The translations under genes and the position numbers were made by a program. Of a stretch of DNA of 64,000 nucleotides, positions 7,566-16,889 are shown in pieces. The notes below the pieces were generated by a model. That model saw nothing but the letters and a program-made list of their open reading frames with translations, was not told the origin of the DNA and did not search any database. Source of the DNA: Microvirga vignae (GTDB lineage: Bacteria > Pseudomonadota > Alphaproteobacteria > Rhizobiales > Beijerinckiaceae); assembly GCF_001017175.1 (NCBI RefSeq), contig NZ_LCYG01000053.1, forward strand, positions 48,023 through 112,022, written 5' to 3'. Position 1 is the stretch's first letter. Each line of letters begins with the position of its first letter.

Positions 7566-9662
7566 ATGATCAAGGCGAGCATTGCGCTGGCACTCATCGG
7601 TTTGGGCGTTTTGGGCGCCTCCCTGTCAGGAGCGGTCCAGGTTCCGTTCTATCTGCCGCTCTCAACCCTGGCCCTGGCCGGGATCCTGATCATCGGCCGC
7701 GATATCCCGAAATTCCTGCGCATCTTCCTCGTGATGATCGCGGCCACGCATGTCGTGCTCGTCCTGCTCATTCTCGGGGCCACGCTCGGAGCGATTACGG
7801 GTGACTATACGGGCTATGTCCCGCCGCCTTCCGCAGCCCTGGGCGCCACGGCGTTCGGAGCCCTCGTCTTTGGCTTGTCCTATGTGCGTGTGGTCCAAAC
7901 CGTCTGCCGCATTGCTGATCGTTATCTCGATTCCCAGGCCGACAGCGTCATCCGCATTCCTTTCATCGGTCTCGTGCGGGCGCGCGAAGGAACCATCGGC
8001 ACGTGGATGATCGCCATTCTCATCGCGATCAATCTCGCCCAGGTCGCACTCAATGTGCGCCTCAGCTTCTTCTCTCGCGACATGTTCAACGCGCTCGAGG
8101 CCAAGGATGCCGCGGCCTTCTGGTATCAGCTCTTCATCATCTTCATGCCGCTGGCAGCCGTCTTCGTCGCCATCGCGCTGACGGAAGTGCTGCTGCAGAA
8201 CGTGCTGACCATCCGCTGGCGTGCATTCCTCAACACTTACTATGTCGGCGAGTGGCTGGGTGATGGCGCACATTACCGGATGCAGATCATCGGGCGCGGC
8301 GCGGACAACCCGGACCAGCGTATTTCGGAAGATCTGCGCAAGTTCGTGGAAAGCACCTATTCCTTGTCCGTGGGCCTCATGAACCAGGCAGCGACGCTCG
8401 TATCCTTCGTGGCGATCCTCTGGACGATCTCGGTGGGCTTCACTTTCCCCGGCACCGATGTCGAAGTGCCCGGTCTGCTGGTCTGGGTCTGCGCGGGCTA
8501 TGCCATTCTCGGCACCTGGGTCACGCATCTCATCGGCCGTCCCCTGATCGCCCTCAACTTCGAGCAGGAGCGGGTGGAGGCGAATTACCGTTTCTCCCTT
8601 GCGCGTCTGCGCGAATACACGGAGCAGGTGGCGCTTCTTTCCGGCGAGCCTGCCGAGAAGGAGGGGCTCGGCAAGCGGTTCGGCCAGATCGTCGACAACT
8701 ACATGCGGATCGTGATCCGCCTCATTAAGCTCAACACCTTCACGTCTGCCTACTTCCAGGCCAACGTGGTGGTGCCCTACATCCTCACCGCGCCTTACTA
8801 CTTCATCGGCAAGATCTCGCTGGGTCAGATGCAGCAGGTGGTCGGTGCCTTCTCGCGCGTGGAATCGGCGCTCACCTACTTCATCCAGATCTACACCACG
8901 CTGGCCGACTACAAGGCGGTGCTCGATCGTCTCACCACCTTCGAGGGGGCCATTGCGTCGGCGCAGCGTATCGGCGGCGAGAGCAAGCTCGCGGTCACGC
9001 CCGCGGCAAACCGTGAGCTGCGCCTCAGGAACCTCAACGTGCGCCTGCCCGACGGCCGTGCCCTGATGCATGCGGACGGTCTCGCTTTCCGTCCCGGCGA
9101 GCGCACGCTGATGACGGGTCCGTCCGGCTCGGGCAAGTCGACCCTGTTCCGCGCCATCGCCGGCATCTGGCCTTTCGGCGAGGGCGAGGTGCTGGTGCCG
9201 CAGGGCCAGAGCATGATGCTGCTGCCGCAGCGGCCTTACATTCCCATCGGCACCTTGCGCGAAGCGGTGACCTATCCCGCCCATGGGCAAGCCTACAGCG
9301 ATGCCGCAATCGCTGATGCCCTGCGCGCCGCGAAACTCCCGCAGATCGCAGACAAGCTCGACGAAGAGCGCGCCTGGGGTCAGACCCTGTCGCTCGGCGA
9401 GCAGCAGCGTCTCGCGGTCGCCCGTGCACTTCTCGCCAAGCCCGACTGGCTGTTCCTGGACGAAGCCACGGCGGCGCTCGACGAGCCGACCGAGGCCGAG
9501 ATCTATCAGGTGATCAAGGAGGAGCTGCCCCAGACGACGGTGGTTTCCATCGGCCACCGCTCGACGCTTGCGGCCTATCACGATCGACGCATCGACCTGA
9601 AGCGGGCGGAGAATGGTCTCTCGACCCCCGTGGACCTGATGCAGCCTCAGCCGGCTGAGTAG
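7566..9662 (+). CDS. ABC exporter with fused ATPase, SbmA/BacA/YddA type
   Basis: A protein of 698 residues. The ATG follows AGGAGAAAAGA closely; an in-frame start 45 bases earlier has no such site. Residues 1-110 hold extra hydrophobic helices. The ABC_membrane_2 domain typical of SbmA/BacA and peroxisomal ABCD proteins follows (about 140-440, with FEQERVEANYRFSLARLREY). The ATPase domain is at the end: GPSGSGKST (about 518), LSLGEQQRLA (about 607) and WLFLDEATAALDE (about 627). Relatives move peptides, vitamin B12-like compounds or fatty acyl groups, so the substrate is open. It is divergent from metN. Confidence 0.88.
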   Translation: MIKASIALALIGLGVLGASLSGAVQVPFYLPLSTLALAGILIIGRDIPKFLRIFLVMIAATHVVLVLLILGATLGAITGDYTGYVPPPSAALGATAFGALVFGLSYVRVVQTVCRIADRYLDSQADSVIRIPFIGLVRAREGTIGTWMIAILIAINLAQVALNVRLSFFSRDMFNALEAKDAAAFWYQLFIIFMPLAAVFVAIALTEVLLQNVLTIRWRAFLNTYYVGEWLGDGAHYRMQIIGRGADNPDQRISEDLRKFVESTYSLSVGLMNQAATLVSFVAILWTISVGFTFPGTDVEVPGLLVWVCAGYAILGTWVTHLIGRPLIALNFEQERVEANYRFSLARLREYTEQVALLSGEPAEKEGLGKRFGQIVDNYMRIVIRLIKLNTFTSAYFQANVVVPYILTAPYYFIGKISLGQMQQVVGAFSRVESALTYFIQIYTTLADYKAVLDRLTTFEGAIASAQRIGGESKLAVTPAANRELRLRNLNVRLPDGRALMHADGLAFRPGERTLMTGPSGSGKSTLFRAIAGIWPFGEGEVLVPQGQSMMLLPQRPYIPIGTLREAVTYPAHGQAYSDAAIADALRAAKLPQIADKLDEERAWGQTLSLGEQQRLAVARALLAKPDWLFLDEATAALDEPTEAEIYQVIKEELPQTTVVSIGHRSTLAAYHDRRIDLKRAENGLSTPVDLMQPQPAE

Positions 9663-9670
9663 ATCTTTAC

Positions 9671-9759
9671 GTCATGGCCGGGCTTGCCCCGGCCATCCCG
9701 ATCAGAAAGGGATGGCATTCCGGTCAATCGAGATCACCGGCACGAGGCCGGTGATGACA
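9671..9759. repeat. Intergenic palindromic repeat, family B copy 1
   Basis: GTCATGGCCGGGCTTGCCCC followed by GGCCATCCC forms one hairpin. A second, ATCACCGGCACGAGGCCGGTGAT, closes the unit with the mirror-image GATGAC. The same kind of unit recurs at 12629, 14913, 31170 and 42439. All copies are between genes. Confidence 0.8.
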
Positions 9760-9774
9760 TCGGAGGACCAAAAG

Positions 9775-9803
9775 AAAAAGGCCGGCATTGCTGCCGGCCT
9801 TTT
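9775..9803. terminator. Bidirectional terminator between the ABC exporter and META genes
   Basis: AAAAA, an 8-bp stem GGCCGGCA / TGCCGGCC with a TTGC loop, then TTTT. Flanking A and T runs let it work for both convergent transcripts. Confidence 0.9.
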
Positions 9804-9824
9804 GCGTGAGAAGTCGTGCTCTTC

Positions 9825-10316
9825 CTACAGCGCGCGCTCGAAGCGCAGCTCGCCGGTCTGGCTGCGGATGATCAGGGTAGGGCCCTGGATGTCCCACTTG
9901 CCGGAGCTGCGCAGTGCCGTCAGGAAGGCATTCTCGATGGCCATGGCAGACTTGTCGCAGTTCCTCTTCGACAGGGCGAAGGGGGCGACGGCCAGTCCCT
10001 GTTCGCGCAGAGGATAGGCGGTGGTCGCGTAGGTGTTGCAGCCGGAAAAGCCCGTCGCGCGCAGCTGGTCGTCGAGCCTGAAGGTCGGACGCTCGCCGGT
10101 GAACGGCTTGTTGTTCAGGCTCACGGCAATCCAGGACGAGTTCAGAGGGAAGGTCTTGCCCTGAGCGCCCGGCTGCGGAACCTTGGGATCCACCTGACGG
10201 GTCGGGCCTGCCGGCCGGCCGAGAGTCGCGGCCGTCTGGGCATCGGCGACTGAAACTTGAGCCGCGGAGACAGTGGCGAAAGCCGCCAGGAGTGCTGCCA
10301 ATCGAAGGGCGTTCAT
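9825..10316 (-). CDS. Exported META-domain protein (HslJ-like)
   Basis: A protein of 163 residues, start chosen at MNALRLAALLAAFATVSAAQ, which is a signal peptide, with AAGAGG upstream. The mature part has a linker (residues 25-60) and then a META domain: SSWIAVSLNNKPFTGERPTF, FSGCNTYATTAYPLREQGLAV and the C-terminal strand ILIIRSQTGELRFER-like end. The conserved GCN motif and a second cysteine (KRNCDKSAM) could form a disulfide. META proteins such as HslJ are envelope-associated and linked to novobiocin or heat resistance in enteric bacteria, but the molecular role is unknown. A longer upstream start exists without a ribosome site. Confidence 0.75.
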   Translation of the reverse strand: MNALRLAALLAAFATVSAAQVSVADAQTAATLGRPAGPTRQVDPKVPQPGAQGKTFPLNSSWIAVSLNNKPFTGERPTFRLDDQLRATGFSGCNTYATTAYPLREQGLAVAPFALSKRNCDKSAMAIENAFLTALRSSGKWDIQGPTLIIRSQTGELRFERAL

Positions 10317-10458
10317 CGGAACCTCTTCATCGTAAAAACGCCGGAACCATAAGAGGCCTTGACCGTAAGGGCAACGCCTTGAGTGATATTGTCCTGTGAC
10401 AGTTGTTGTCACAGGCAAGCTGAAGCCTCGCTTAAGGAGGTCTCAGCTTGAAGAACTG

Positions 10459-11433
10459 TCAGTCGATCCGCTTCAAAAGCCTCTCGGTGAGAGCATTGGT
10501 GGGACGGAACAGGTAGTCGAAGGTGCGGACCGTGATGTCCTGCGCTCCAATTCCCTGAAGGGCCGCCACGATGTCGAACATCGCCGAAGTCGGGCAATGG
10601 AGCACCACCTCGCGGCCCAGGGCATTGCCATAAGGCTGGGTGGCCCCGAAATCCCGCACGAGGGCTGCGAGAGCCTGAGCCCTGGACGGATCGAGGGCCG
10701 CCCGGACCTCGCGGCTTTCCCGCGCCTCTTCCTCGGCTGCGATGCGCGTCAGAACGGCGGTCGCGGCAGCGCGAGCCTTAGACGACCAGGGCGCACGAAC
10801 CGAGGCGACCAGATTGGCCTCGGAACGCAGCATCACGCCGTCGTCGAGGATCTTGAGCGCATTGGCGGCGAGCGTCGCACCGGTCGTGGTGATATCCACG
10901 ATCAGCTCCGCCGAGCCCGCCCCCGGCGCGCCTTCGGTCGCGCCCAGGCTCTCGACGATGCGGTAATCGGCGATGCCCTTCTCGGCGAAGAAGCGGCGGG
11001 TCAGGTTCACGTATTTTGTGGCAACCCGCATCTTGCGGCCATGGCGGGCGCGCAGATCGGCCGCGACCTCGTCGAGATCCGCCATGCTGCGCACGTCGAT
11101 CCAGGCTTGCGGCACGGCCACCACCACATTGGCGTGACCGAACCCGAGCGGGGTGAGGAGTTCGACGGCCTCGTCCGCATCCGAGATTTGCTCGCGGACC
11201 AGGTCCTCACCCGTGATGCCCAGATGCACGGAGCCGGTGGCGAGCTGCGTCACGATCTCGGAGGCCGAGAGGAACGCCACCTCCACGTCCGGCACCCCTT
11301 TGAGCGTGCCGCGATACTCGCGCGCGCCGCGCGACTGGGAGAAGACGAGGCCGGAACGGGCGAAGAATGCAGCCGCGTTTTCCTGCAGGCGTCCCTTGGA
11401 GGGCACCGCCAGAATGAGAGGGGAATCGGTCAT
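10459..11433 (-). CDS. hisG: ATP phosphoribosyltransferase HisG, long form
   Basis: A protein of 324 residues catalysing the first step of histidine synthesis, ATP plus PRPP to phosphoribosyl-ATP. The N-terminal catalytic domain has LILAVPSKGRLQE, ITGEDLV and the PRPP loop in AELIVDITTTGATLAAN. A C-terminal region (about 225-324, ending with a VRTFDYLFRPTNALTERL stretch) extends well beyond the short HisG of about 210-230 residues. HisZ, usually the partner of short HisG, is encoded directly upstream and overlaps by one base (TGATG). The pair probably forms one complex, yet the long form normally has its own histidine-sensing domain. Confidence 0.95.
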   Translation of the reverse strand: MTDSPLILAVPSKGRLQENAAAFFARSGLVFSQSRGAREYRGTLKGVPDVEVAFLSASEIVTQLATGSVHLGITGEDLVREQISDADEAVELLTPLGFGHANVVVAVPQAWIDVRSMADLDEVAADLRARHGRKMRVATKYVNLTRRFFAEKGIADYRIVESLGATEGAPGAGSAELIVDITTTGATLAANALKILDDGVMLRSEANLVASVRAPWSSKARAAATAVLTRIAAEEEARESREVRAALDPSRAQALAALVRDFGATQPYGNALGREVVLHCPTSAMFDIVAALQGIGAQDITVRTFDYLFRPTNALTERLLKRID

Positions 11434-12527
11434 CAGGGCCTCCCCACGATACGGTCGAGCCAGAAGGAGCAGCCGACCGCCGGGATCGGGCTTTCCGCTC
11501 CGAGATGCTCCAGCAGCCGGTCATAGCGGCCGCCGCCCACAATGGGCTTGCCGTCGCTGCGGCGCGGATCCTGCACCTCGAAGATGAAGCCCGTGTAGTA
11601 GTCGAGATTACGGGCGAAGGTGGCGGCGAACGAGAAGGCGCTCACATCGAGCTCGCGCGCGGCCATGAAGCCGGTGCGCTCCTCGAAGAGACCAATGGCT
11701 GGACCGAGATCGAGCCCCGCATCCTTGGCGAGGAGCCGGACGGCGTCCGCCGCCTGGTCCGGGTCGCCGGAGATGGTGAGGTAGCGCTCCAGAACCTGCC
11801 GGGCCTCGTTCGATAGAACCGTGCGGTTGGCTGCGCGAGCCAGGAAGCGCTCGGCGATCTCACCCGCGCTGCGGCCGCCGACGGTGGCGATGCCGGCGAT
11901 CGAGAGAATGTCCTCCACGAAGGCCTTGGCCGCTTGCGGCGCTTGGCCTTCGATGGCGGCGAGAAGCCCCGCATGCTCCTGGGCGGCCGGGCCCTCCGCC
12001 TCGGAGAGGCTCGCCAGTCCTTGGCCGGATACGATGGCGCGGATCACGCGGCGCTTTGCGGCAGGCGCGACGCCGAGAGCATCGATGAGGGCATGAAGCA
12101 GGCCCATATCGCCGAGCCTCACGATGGGGGCAGGGCCGCCGATGAGGCTCAAGCCTTCCAGAGCAAGGCCAAGGATTTCCGCATCGGCACCAGCGATATC
12201 GGACCGGCCGATGGACTCGATGCCGGCCTGCAGGAACTCGCCGCTCTCGTTGGGGCGCATGCGGAAGACGGGACCGCCGTAGGAATAGCCGGAGGGCCGG
12301 GCTCCGCGGCGGGAGAGATGCTGGAGGCAGACGGGGATCGTGTATTCGGGCCTGAGGCACAGCTCCGCGCCCGAGGCATCCTGCGTCACGAACATGCGCC
12401 GCCGGATGTCCTCGCCCGAGAGGTCGATGAACACGTCCGCCGGTTGCAGAACCGGCGGCTCGACACGCGCATAGCCCTCGCGCTCGAAAAGCGCGATCAG
12501 CGCAACAATGGCATCCGTCTCCGTCAC
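11433..12527 (-). CDS. hisZ: ATP phosphoribosyltransferase regulatory subunit HisZ
   Basis: A protein of 364 residues with a class II tRNA-synthetase fold similar to HisS but shorter. The motif-2-like region reads MFVTQDASGAELCLRPEYT and the C-terminal glycine motif is IVGGGRYDRLLEHLGAESP. It lacks the anticodon-binding domain of HisS. HisZ binds HisG and histidine and acts as an allosteric subunit, without aminoacylation activity. It overlaps hisG by one base and lies downstream of hisS, with a small unknown gene and a repeat between. Confidence 0.93.
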   Translation of the reverse strand: MTETDAIVALIALFEREGYARVEPPVLQPADVFIDLSGEDIRRRMFVTQDASGAELCLRPEYTIPVCLQHLSRRGARPSGYSYGGPVFRMRPNESGEFLQAGIESIGRSDIAGADAEILGLALEGLSLIGGPAPIVRLGDMGLLHALIDALGVAPAAKRRVIRAIVSGQGLASLSEAEGPAAQEHAGLLAAIEGQAPQAAKAFVEDILSIAGIATVGGRSAGEIAERFLARAANRTVLSNEARQVLERYLTISGDPDQAADAVRLLAKDAGLDLGPAIGLFEERTGFMAARELDVSAFSFAATFARNLDYYTGFIFEVQDPRRSDGKPIVGGGRYDRLLEHLGAESPIPAVGCSFWLDRIVGRP

Positions 12528-12628
12528 TGGCGTCGCTCAAATCCCTTGATCCGGCATGCTCTCTAGCAATGCCGGGCCGGGAAGGCGAACGATTTCAGCC
12601 GGAAGGGTGAACGGAAGGGGAGAGTGGC

Positions 12629-12772
12629 GTCATCCCGGGGCTGCGGAGCGCAGTCCGGGATCGCATGACGGATACTGCTATCGTCATGGCCGGGCTCGTC
12701 CCGGCCATCCACGTCTTGGAGTAGCTGCGTCTTGAAGACGTGGATCCCCGGAACAAGTCCGGGGATGACGGG
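12629..12772. repeat. Intergenic palindromic repeats, family B copies 2 and 3
   Basis: Two linked units: one starts GTCATCCCGGGGCTGCGGAG and ends CGCATGACG. The other starts GTCATGGCCGGGCTCGTCCC, includes CCACGTCTTGGAGTAGCTGC and a mirrored AAGACGTGGATCCCCGG, and ends GGGGATGAC. Together they fill about half of the hisZ upstream gap. Confidence 0.8.
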
Positions 12773-12806
12773 GAAGGTGTCACCCCGGATAGTGCGAGGG
12801 AGGAGA

Positions 12807-13259
12807 TCACTCCTTGTGGGCGATGTCACTCTTGGCCTTCGAGGTCTTGCGCTTGCTGTGATCGCTGGAGCGGTGGACGTACTTGACCTTCTTGCCTTCG
12901 TTTTTGCCACCCGGCTCGCTGCTCTCGGCACCGGTGATGCTGGCGGGGAGGAATTGACGGGCTGCTTCCGTCACGACGCTCGCGACCGCGCCTGCCGCGG
13001 TCTGGGTCATGTCGGCGGCTTGCGAACCTGCATCTGCAACCGCCGCACCGGCCTGCTTGGCCGGGCGGGTCCTGGTGAGGGCGGCTGCCGCAGCTCCGGC
13101 AGCCGCGATCAAGGCATCCGCCAGGATTTCACGGCCGAGATTCGAACTGATCAGGTCCATAATGCCGGTATTCTTGGCGGCTTTCTTCATGGATTTGGAT
13201 AGCTGCGTGTCCGTGCTCTTGGATTTCCCGGATTTCTTTTTGTCCTTGGCCTTAGCCAT
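12807..13259 (-). CDS. Lys/Ala-rich protein of unknown function
   Basis: A protein of 150 residues with AGGAG at good spacing before its ATG. Residues 1-30 are very basic (AKAKDKKKSGKSKS). Residues 35-90 are alanine-rich and weakly hydrophobic (DALIAAAGAAAAALTRTRPAK), and the tail is again lysine- and serine-rich. There is no signal peptide or recognisable domain. The composition recalls histone-H1-like or other nucleic-acid-associated alphaproteobacterial proteins, but this is only a resemblance. It is placed in the same direction between hisS (73 bases) and hisZ. Confidence 0.7.
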   Translation of the reverse strand: MAKAKDKKKSGKSKSTDTQLSKSMKKAAKNTGIMDLISSNLGREILADALIAAAGAAAAALTRTRPAKQAGAAVADAGSQAADMTQTAAGAVASVVTEAARQFLPASITGAESSEPGGKNEGKKVKYVHRSSDHSKRKTSKAKSDIAHKE

Positions 13260-13331
13260 TGGTATCTCCTGATAGTCAAGCTTCAGGAGACAACCCGGAG
13301 GAAAGCGGCCGAGTTCCAGGGGCTTTAAGGC

Positions 13332-14816
13332 TTACCCGAAATGCCGCGCCAGAACCTCGCGGACCGCATCCACGATCTTGTCCTCCGACACGGAGAACTG
13401 CGCCGGGCGAGCGGCCTTCCATTCGGCGTTGGAGGCAATGGCCTCGGCCGCTTTTGCGCCCTCGATCAGGTCCTTGATCTCCACCTCGCCGCGCTCGCGC
13501 TCGTTGGAGCCCTGGATGATCACGCAGGGGCTCTGACGGCGGTCGGCGTACTTCATCTGGGCCTTCATGCCCGAGGAGCCGAGATAGAGCTCGGAGCGGA
13601 TGCCGGCCTGGCGAAGGGTCGAGACCATGCGCTGGTAGGCGGCGATCTGGTCCCTGTCCATGACGAGCACCACCACCGGGCCGGGCTTCTCGGCACCCGA
13701 AACGATGGGGCTCTTGATCATCTGCAGTGCCGAGAGCAGGCGCGAGACGCCGATGGAGAAGCCGGTCGCCGGAACGGGCTCCGAGCGGAAGCGGCCCACG
13801 AGGCCGTCATAGCGCCCGCCGCCGCCGACGGAGCCGAAGCGCACGGGGCGTCCATCCTCGTCCTGGACCTGGAAGGTGAGCTCCGCCTCGTAGACGGGGC
13901 CGGTGTAGTATTCGAGACCGCGCACGACTGAAGGGTCGATGGTGACGCGGTCTTCGTAACCCGAGGAGGCGACGAGCGTCGCAATTTCCGCCAGTTCGTT
14001 GACACCCTCGACGCCGCGGGTCGAGGAGCCCACGACCCCGCGCAGGTTCTCGACCGTCGCTGCATTGTCCACCCCCTTGGCGGCGGTGAAGGCGAGAACG
14101 CGCTCGATGGCGTCAGGCGCCAGCTCAGCGCCCCTGGTGAAGTCGCCGCTCTCGTCCTTGCGGCCCGCGCCGAGCAGCTGACGCACACCGTCAGGGCCCA
14201 GACGATCGAGCTTGTCGATGGCGCGCAGCACGGTCAGGCGCTGATGGGCATGCTCGTCGCCACCGAGGCCGATGGCCTCGAGCACGCCGTCGAGAACCTT
14301 GCGGTTGTTGACCTTGATCAGATAGTCGCTGCGCTTCAGGCCGAGCTTCTCCAGCGTATCGGCGGCCATCAGGCAGATTTCCGCATCCGCCGCGACGGAG
14401 GCAGCACCCACCGTGTCGGCGTCGAACTGCATGAACTGCCGGAAGCGGCCCGGGCCCGGCTTCTCGTTGCGGAACACCCAACCCACGCGATAGCTGCGAT
14501 AGGGCTTGGGCAGCGCATCGAAGTTCTCGGCCACGTAGCGGGCGAGCGGCGCCGTCAGGTCGTAGCGCAGCGACAGCCATTGCTCGTCATCGTCCTGGAA
14601 GGAGAACACGCCCTCGTTCGGGCGGTCCTGATCCGGCAGGAACTTGCCGAGCGCATCCGTATATTCGACGAAGGGCGTCTCGACGGCCTCGAAGCCGTAA
14701 AGCTCATAGGACTCGCGGATCGCCGCCAGCATGCGCTCGGTGGCGGAAAGATCGGCGGGAGTGCGGTCGGCAAAGCCGCGCGGCGCGCGGGCCTTGATCT
14801 TGTCGGCCTTGGACAT
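13332..14816 (-). CDS. hisS: Histidyl-tRNA synthetase
   Basis: A protein of 494 residues, a class II synthetase that charges tRNA-His in the cytoplasm. Motif 2 is [20 protein letters not shown], the HisA loop is [16 protein letters not shown] and motif 3 includes GGGGRYDGL. The C-terminal 100 residues form the anticodon-binding domain ([19 protein letters not shown] onward). Its length matches alphaproteobacterial HisS. No Shine-Dalgarno sequence is evident before the ATG. It heads a same-strand cluster leading to hisZ and hisG, linking histidine charging with histidine synthesis. Confidence 0.96.
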   Translation of the reverse strand: MSKADKIKARAPRGFADRTPADLSATERMLAAIRESYELYGFEAVETPFVEYTDALGKFLPDQDRPNEGVFSFQDDDEQWLSLRYDLTAPLARYVAENFDALPKPYRSYRVGWVFRNEKPGPGRFRQFMQFDADTVGAASVAADAEICLMAADTLEKLGLKRSDYLIKVNNRKVLDGVLEAIGLGGDEHAHQRLTVLRAIDKLDRLGPDGVRQLLGAGRKDESGDFTRGAELAPDAIERVLAFTAAKGVDNAATVENLRGVVGSSTRGVEGVNELAEIATLVASSGYEDRVTIDPSVVRGLEYYTGPVYEAELTFQVQDEDGRPVRFGSVGGGGRYDGLVGRFRSEPVPATGFSIGVSRLLSALQMIKSPIVSGAEKPGPVVVLVMDRDQIAAYQRMVSTLRQAGIRSELYLGSSGMKAQMKYADRRQSPCVIIQGSNERERGEVEIKDLIEGAKAAEAIASNAEWKAARPAQFSVSEDKIVDAVREVLARHFG

Positions 14817-14912
14817 GGTGTAAACAGCAGCCGTTCAGTTAAGAAAAACGTGCTGCGTCCTACCCCGTGTGCGCCAGAGGGGCAAGGGTTGCTTGCTCTA
14901 CTGCCCCATAAC

Positions 14913-15013
14913 CGTCATGCCCGCACGTGTTGCGGGCATCCACGTCTTGAACGCCAAAGACGTGGATGGCCGGGGCTGATCCCCGGATCAAGTCCGGGGA
15001 CGGCCGGGACGAC
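14913..15013. repeat. Intergenic palindromic repeat, family B copy 4
   Basis: CGTCATGCCCGCACGTGTTG pairs with CGGGCATC, then CCACGTCTTGAACGCCAAAG pairs with the following GACGTGG. GATCCCCGGATCAAGTCCGG closes the unit ahead of GGACGAC. It lies between hisS and the aminotransferase gene. Confidence 0.75.
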
Positions 15014-15048
15014 AAAGTATCGAGTATGGCGCCTAAGGCTGTTCGGCC

Positions 15049-16395
15049 TTACGCCACCGCCTTGATCACCTTGGCGAGCTTGTCGACGATCTCGCCGATC
15101 TGCTCCTCGGTGATGATGAGCGGCGGGGAGAGGGCGATGGTGTCGCCCGTGATGCGCATCATCAGGTTGTATTCGTTGAAGCCGCGGTCCATGGCCTCGA
15201 AGGCGCGGGCGCCGACCGCGTCCGGGCGTGAGGCGAGGTCGATGGCGCCGACGAGGCCGATGGTGCGGATGTCGAGCACGTTCGGCAGGCCCTTGAGCGA
15301 ATGGATCGCATCGGCCCAGACCGGCTCCAATGCCTTCGCACGCTCGAAGAGCTTCTCGTCCCGGTAGATGTCCTGGGTGGCGATCGCCGCGGCGCAGGCG
15401 AGCGGATGGCCGGAATAGGTATAGCCGTGGAACAGCTCGATCATGTGCTCCGGACCCTGCATGAAGGTGTTGTAGAGCCCTTCACGCACGATCACGCCGC
15501 CCATGGGCACGGTGCCGGAATTCACGCCCTTGGCGAAGGTGATCATGTCCGGGATCACGCCGTAGCGCTCGGCGGCGAAAGCGGTGCCGAGGCGGCCGAA
15601 GCCCGAGATCACCTCGTCGAAGATCAGCAGGATGCCGTACTTGTCGCAGATCTGGCGCAGGCGCTGCAGGTAGCCCTTCGGGGGCGGCAGCACGCCGGTC
15701 GAGCCGGCCATCGGCTCCACGATCACGGCCGCGATGGTGGAGGCATCGTGCAGGGCGACGATGCGCTCGAGCTCGTCCGCGAGATGCGCGCCCCATTCGG
15801 GCTCGCCGCGGGAGAAGGCCTGCTCGGCGCGGTTGTAGGTGTGGGGCAGGTGGTCGACGCCTGCGAGCAGGGTGCCGAAGAACTGGCGGTTCTTCACGAT
15901 GCCGCCCACCGAGATGCCGCCGAAGCCGACACCGTGATAGCCGCGCTCGCGACCGATGAGGCGCGTCTTGCTGCCCTGGCCGCGCACGTTCCAATAGGCG
16001 AGGGCGACCTTGAGGGCGGTATCCACCGCCTCGGAGCCCGAGTTGCAGAAGAAGACGTGGTTCAGATCGCCCGGAGCGAGCTGAGCGATACGGGAGGCGG
16101 CGGCAAAGCCCTTCGAATGGCCGAACTGGAAGGCGGGAGAGTAATCGAGCTCCGCAGCCTGAGCCTGGATGGCGGCGGTGATCTCGTCGCGGTTATGGCC
16201 GGCATTGCAGCACCAGAGGCCGGCCGCGCCGTCGATCACCTCACGTCCGTCGGGCGTGTAGTAGTACATGCCCTTGGCACGGGTGATCATGCGGGGGCGC
16301 TGCTTGAAGGATCGATTGGCCGTGAACGGAAGCCACCAGGCGTCCAGATCGTTAGGTGAAGAAACGTCGTTAGCGGCCCGAGACTGAGCGGTCAT
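15049..16395 (-). CDS. Class III PLP aminotransferase, omega-amino acid:pyruvate type
   Basis: A protein of 448 residues. DAWWLPFTANRSFK at the N terminus is the hallmark of beta-alanine:pyruvate / omega-aminotransferases related to BauA. The phosphate-binding FFCNSGSEAVDTALK is at about 118-132, LLIFDEVISGFGR carries the PLP-pairing Asp, and the Schiff-base lysine is in ITFAKGVNSG (about 290). Likely substrates are beta-alanine, GABA, taurine-like or polyamine-derived amines with pyruvate as acceptor. It is monocistronic, with repeats behind it and a 114-base gap upstream to the copper chaperone. Confidence 0.9.
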   Translation of the reverse strand: MTAQSRAANDVSSPNDLDAWWLPFTANRSFKQRPRMITRAKGMYYYTPDGREVIDGAAGLWCCNAGHNRDEITAAIQAQAAELDYSPAFQFGHSKGFAAASRIAQLAPGDLNHVFFCNSGSEAVDTALKVALAYWNVRGQGSKTRLIGRERGYHGVGFGGISVGGIVKNRQFFGTLLAGVDHLPHTYNRAEQAFSRGEPEWGAHLADELERIVALHDASTIAAVIVEPMAGSTGVLPPPKGYLQRLRQICDKYGILLIFDEVISGFGRLGTAFAAERYGVIPDMITFAKGVNSGTVPMGGVIVREGLYNTFMQGPEHMIELFHGYTYSGHPLACAAAIATQDIYRDEKLFERAKALEPVWADAIHSLKGLPNVLDIRTIGLVGAIDLASRPDAVGARAFEAMDRGFNEYNLMMRITGDTIALSPPLIITEEQIGEIVDKLAKVIKAVA

Positions 16396-16509
16396 TGTAT
16401 TCCCCGAGGATGACTTGGCCGGGGGAGCCTATCAGCCGTCTTCGAAAGCCGCAAAAGGAACTTTGGGAGCGGTCCAAGAGCGGTCCATGAGCATGGCGCA
16501 AGCCACGCA

Positions 16510-16731
16510 TCAGCCCGTCATGGCATGAGCATCGTAGCCCGCCGCATCGAGCGCGCGGGCCACCTCGACGCTCTGAGCCTTGGTGATCACATGCACGCGG
16601 CCATGTTCCAGATCCACATCGACCCTGGCGTTGGGATCCAGACGCTGGATCGCCTTGGTCACCGCATTGACGCAGCCCTGGCAGGTCATGCCGTCCACCT
16701 GCATCAGCAGATCCTTTACGGTTTCTTCCAT
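16510..16731 (-). CDS. Heavy-metal-associated domain protein, copper chaperone-like
   Basis: A protein of 73 residues forming a single HMA fold. The metal-binding MTCQGCV (Met-x-Cys-x2-Cys) is at residues 15-21, followed by DVDLEHGRVHVITKAQ and a helix ending in AAGYDAHAM. Start chosen at MEETVKDLLMQVDGM, with AAAGGA upstream; a longer frame upstream is not domain-like. Such proteins carry Cu(I) to P-type ATPases such as CopA. No copper ATPase or CueR regulator is in the window. It is divergent from the EAL protein gene. Confidence 0.88.
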   Translation of the reverse strand: MEETVKDLLMQVDGMTCQGCVNAVTKAIQRLDPNARVDVDLEHGRVHVITKAQSVEVARALDAAGYDAHAMTG

Positions 16732-16889
16732 CGGCGCGTCCTTTCGAAGTTGTGTATTTCCGGCAACAGAGGGGCGGCAAAGTTGTCGATTTCGGTACAG
16801 CAGCGCTTGAGGCATGAGGCCAAGTCTGTACAACAACGTTACATTGCCGATTCGCTTCATTTCGCCAAACCAGGGGAGCGGGGGCACCC

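Noticed and set aside
7662..9581. Antisense frame of about 640 codons opposite the ABC exporter
   Set aside because: Low-complexity His/Glu/Arg composition and full overlap with a well-supported ABC gene.
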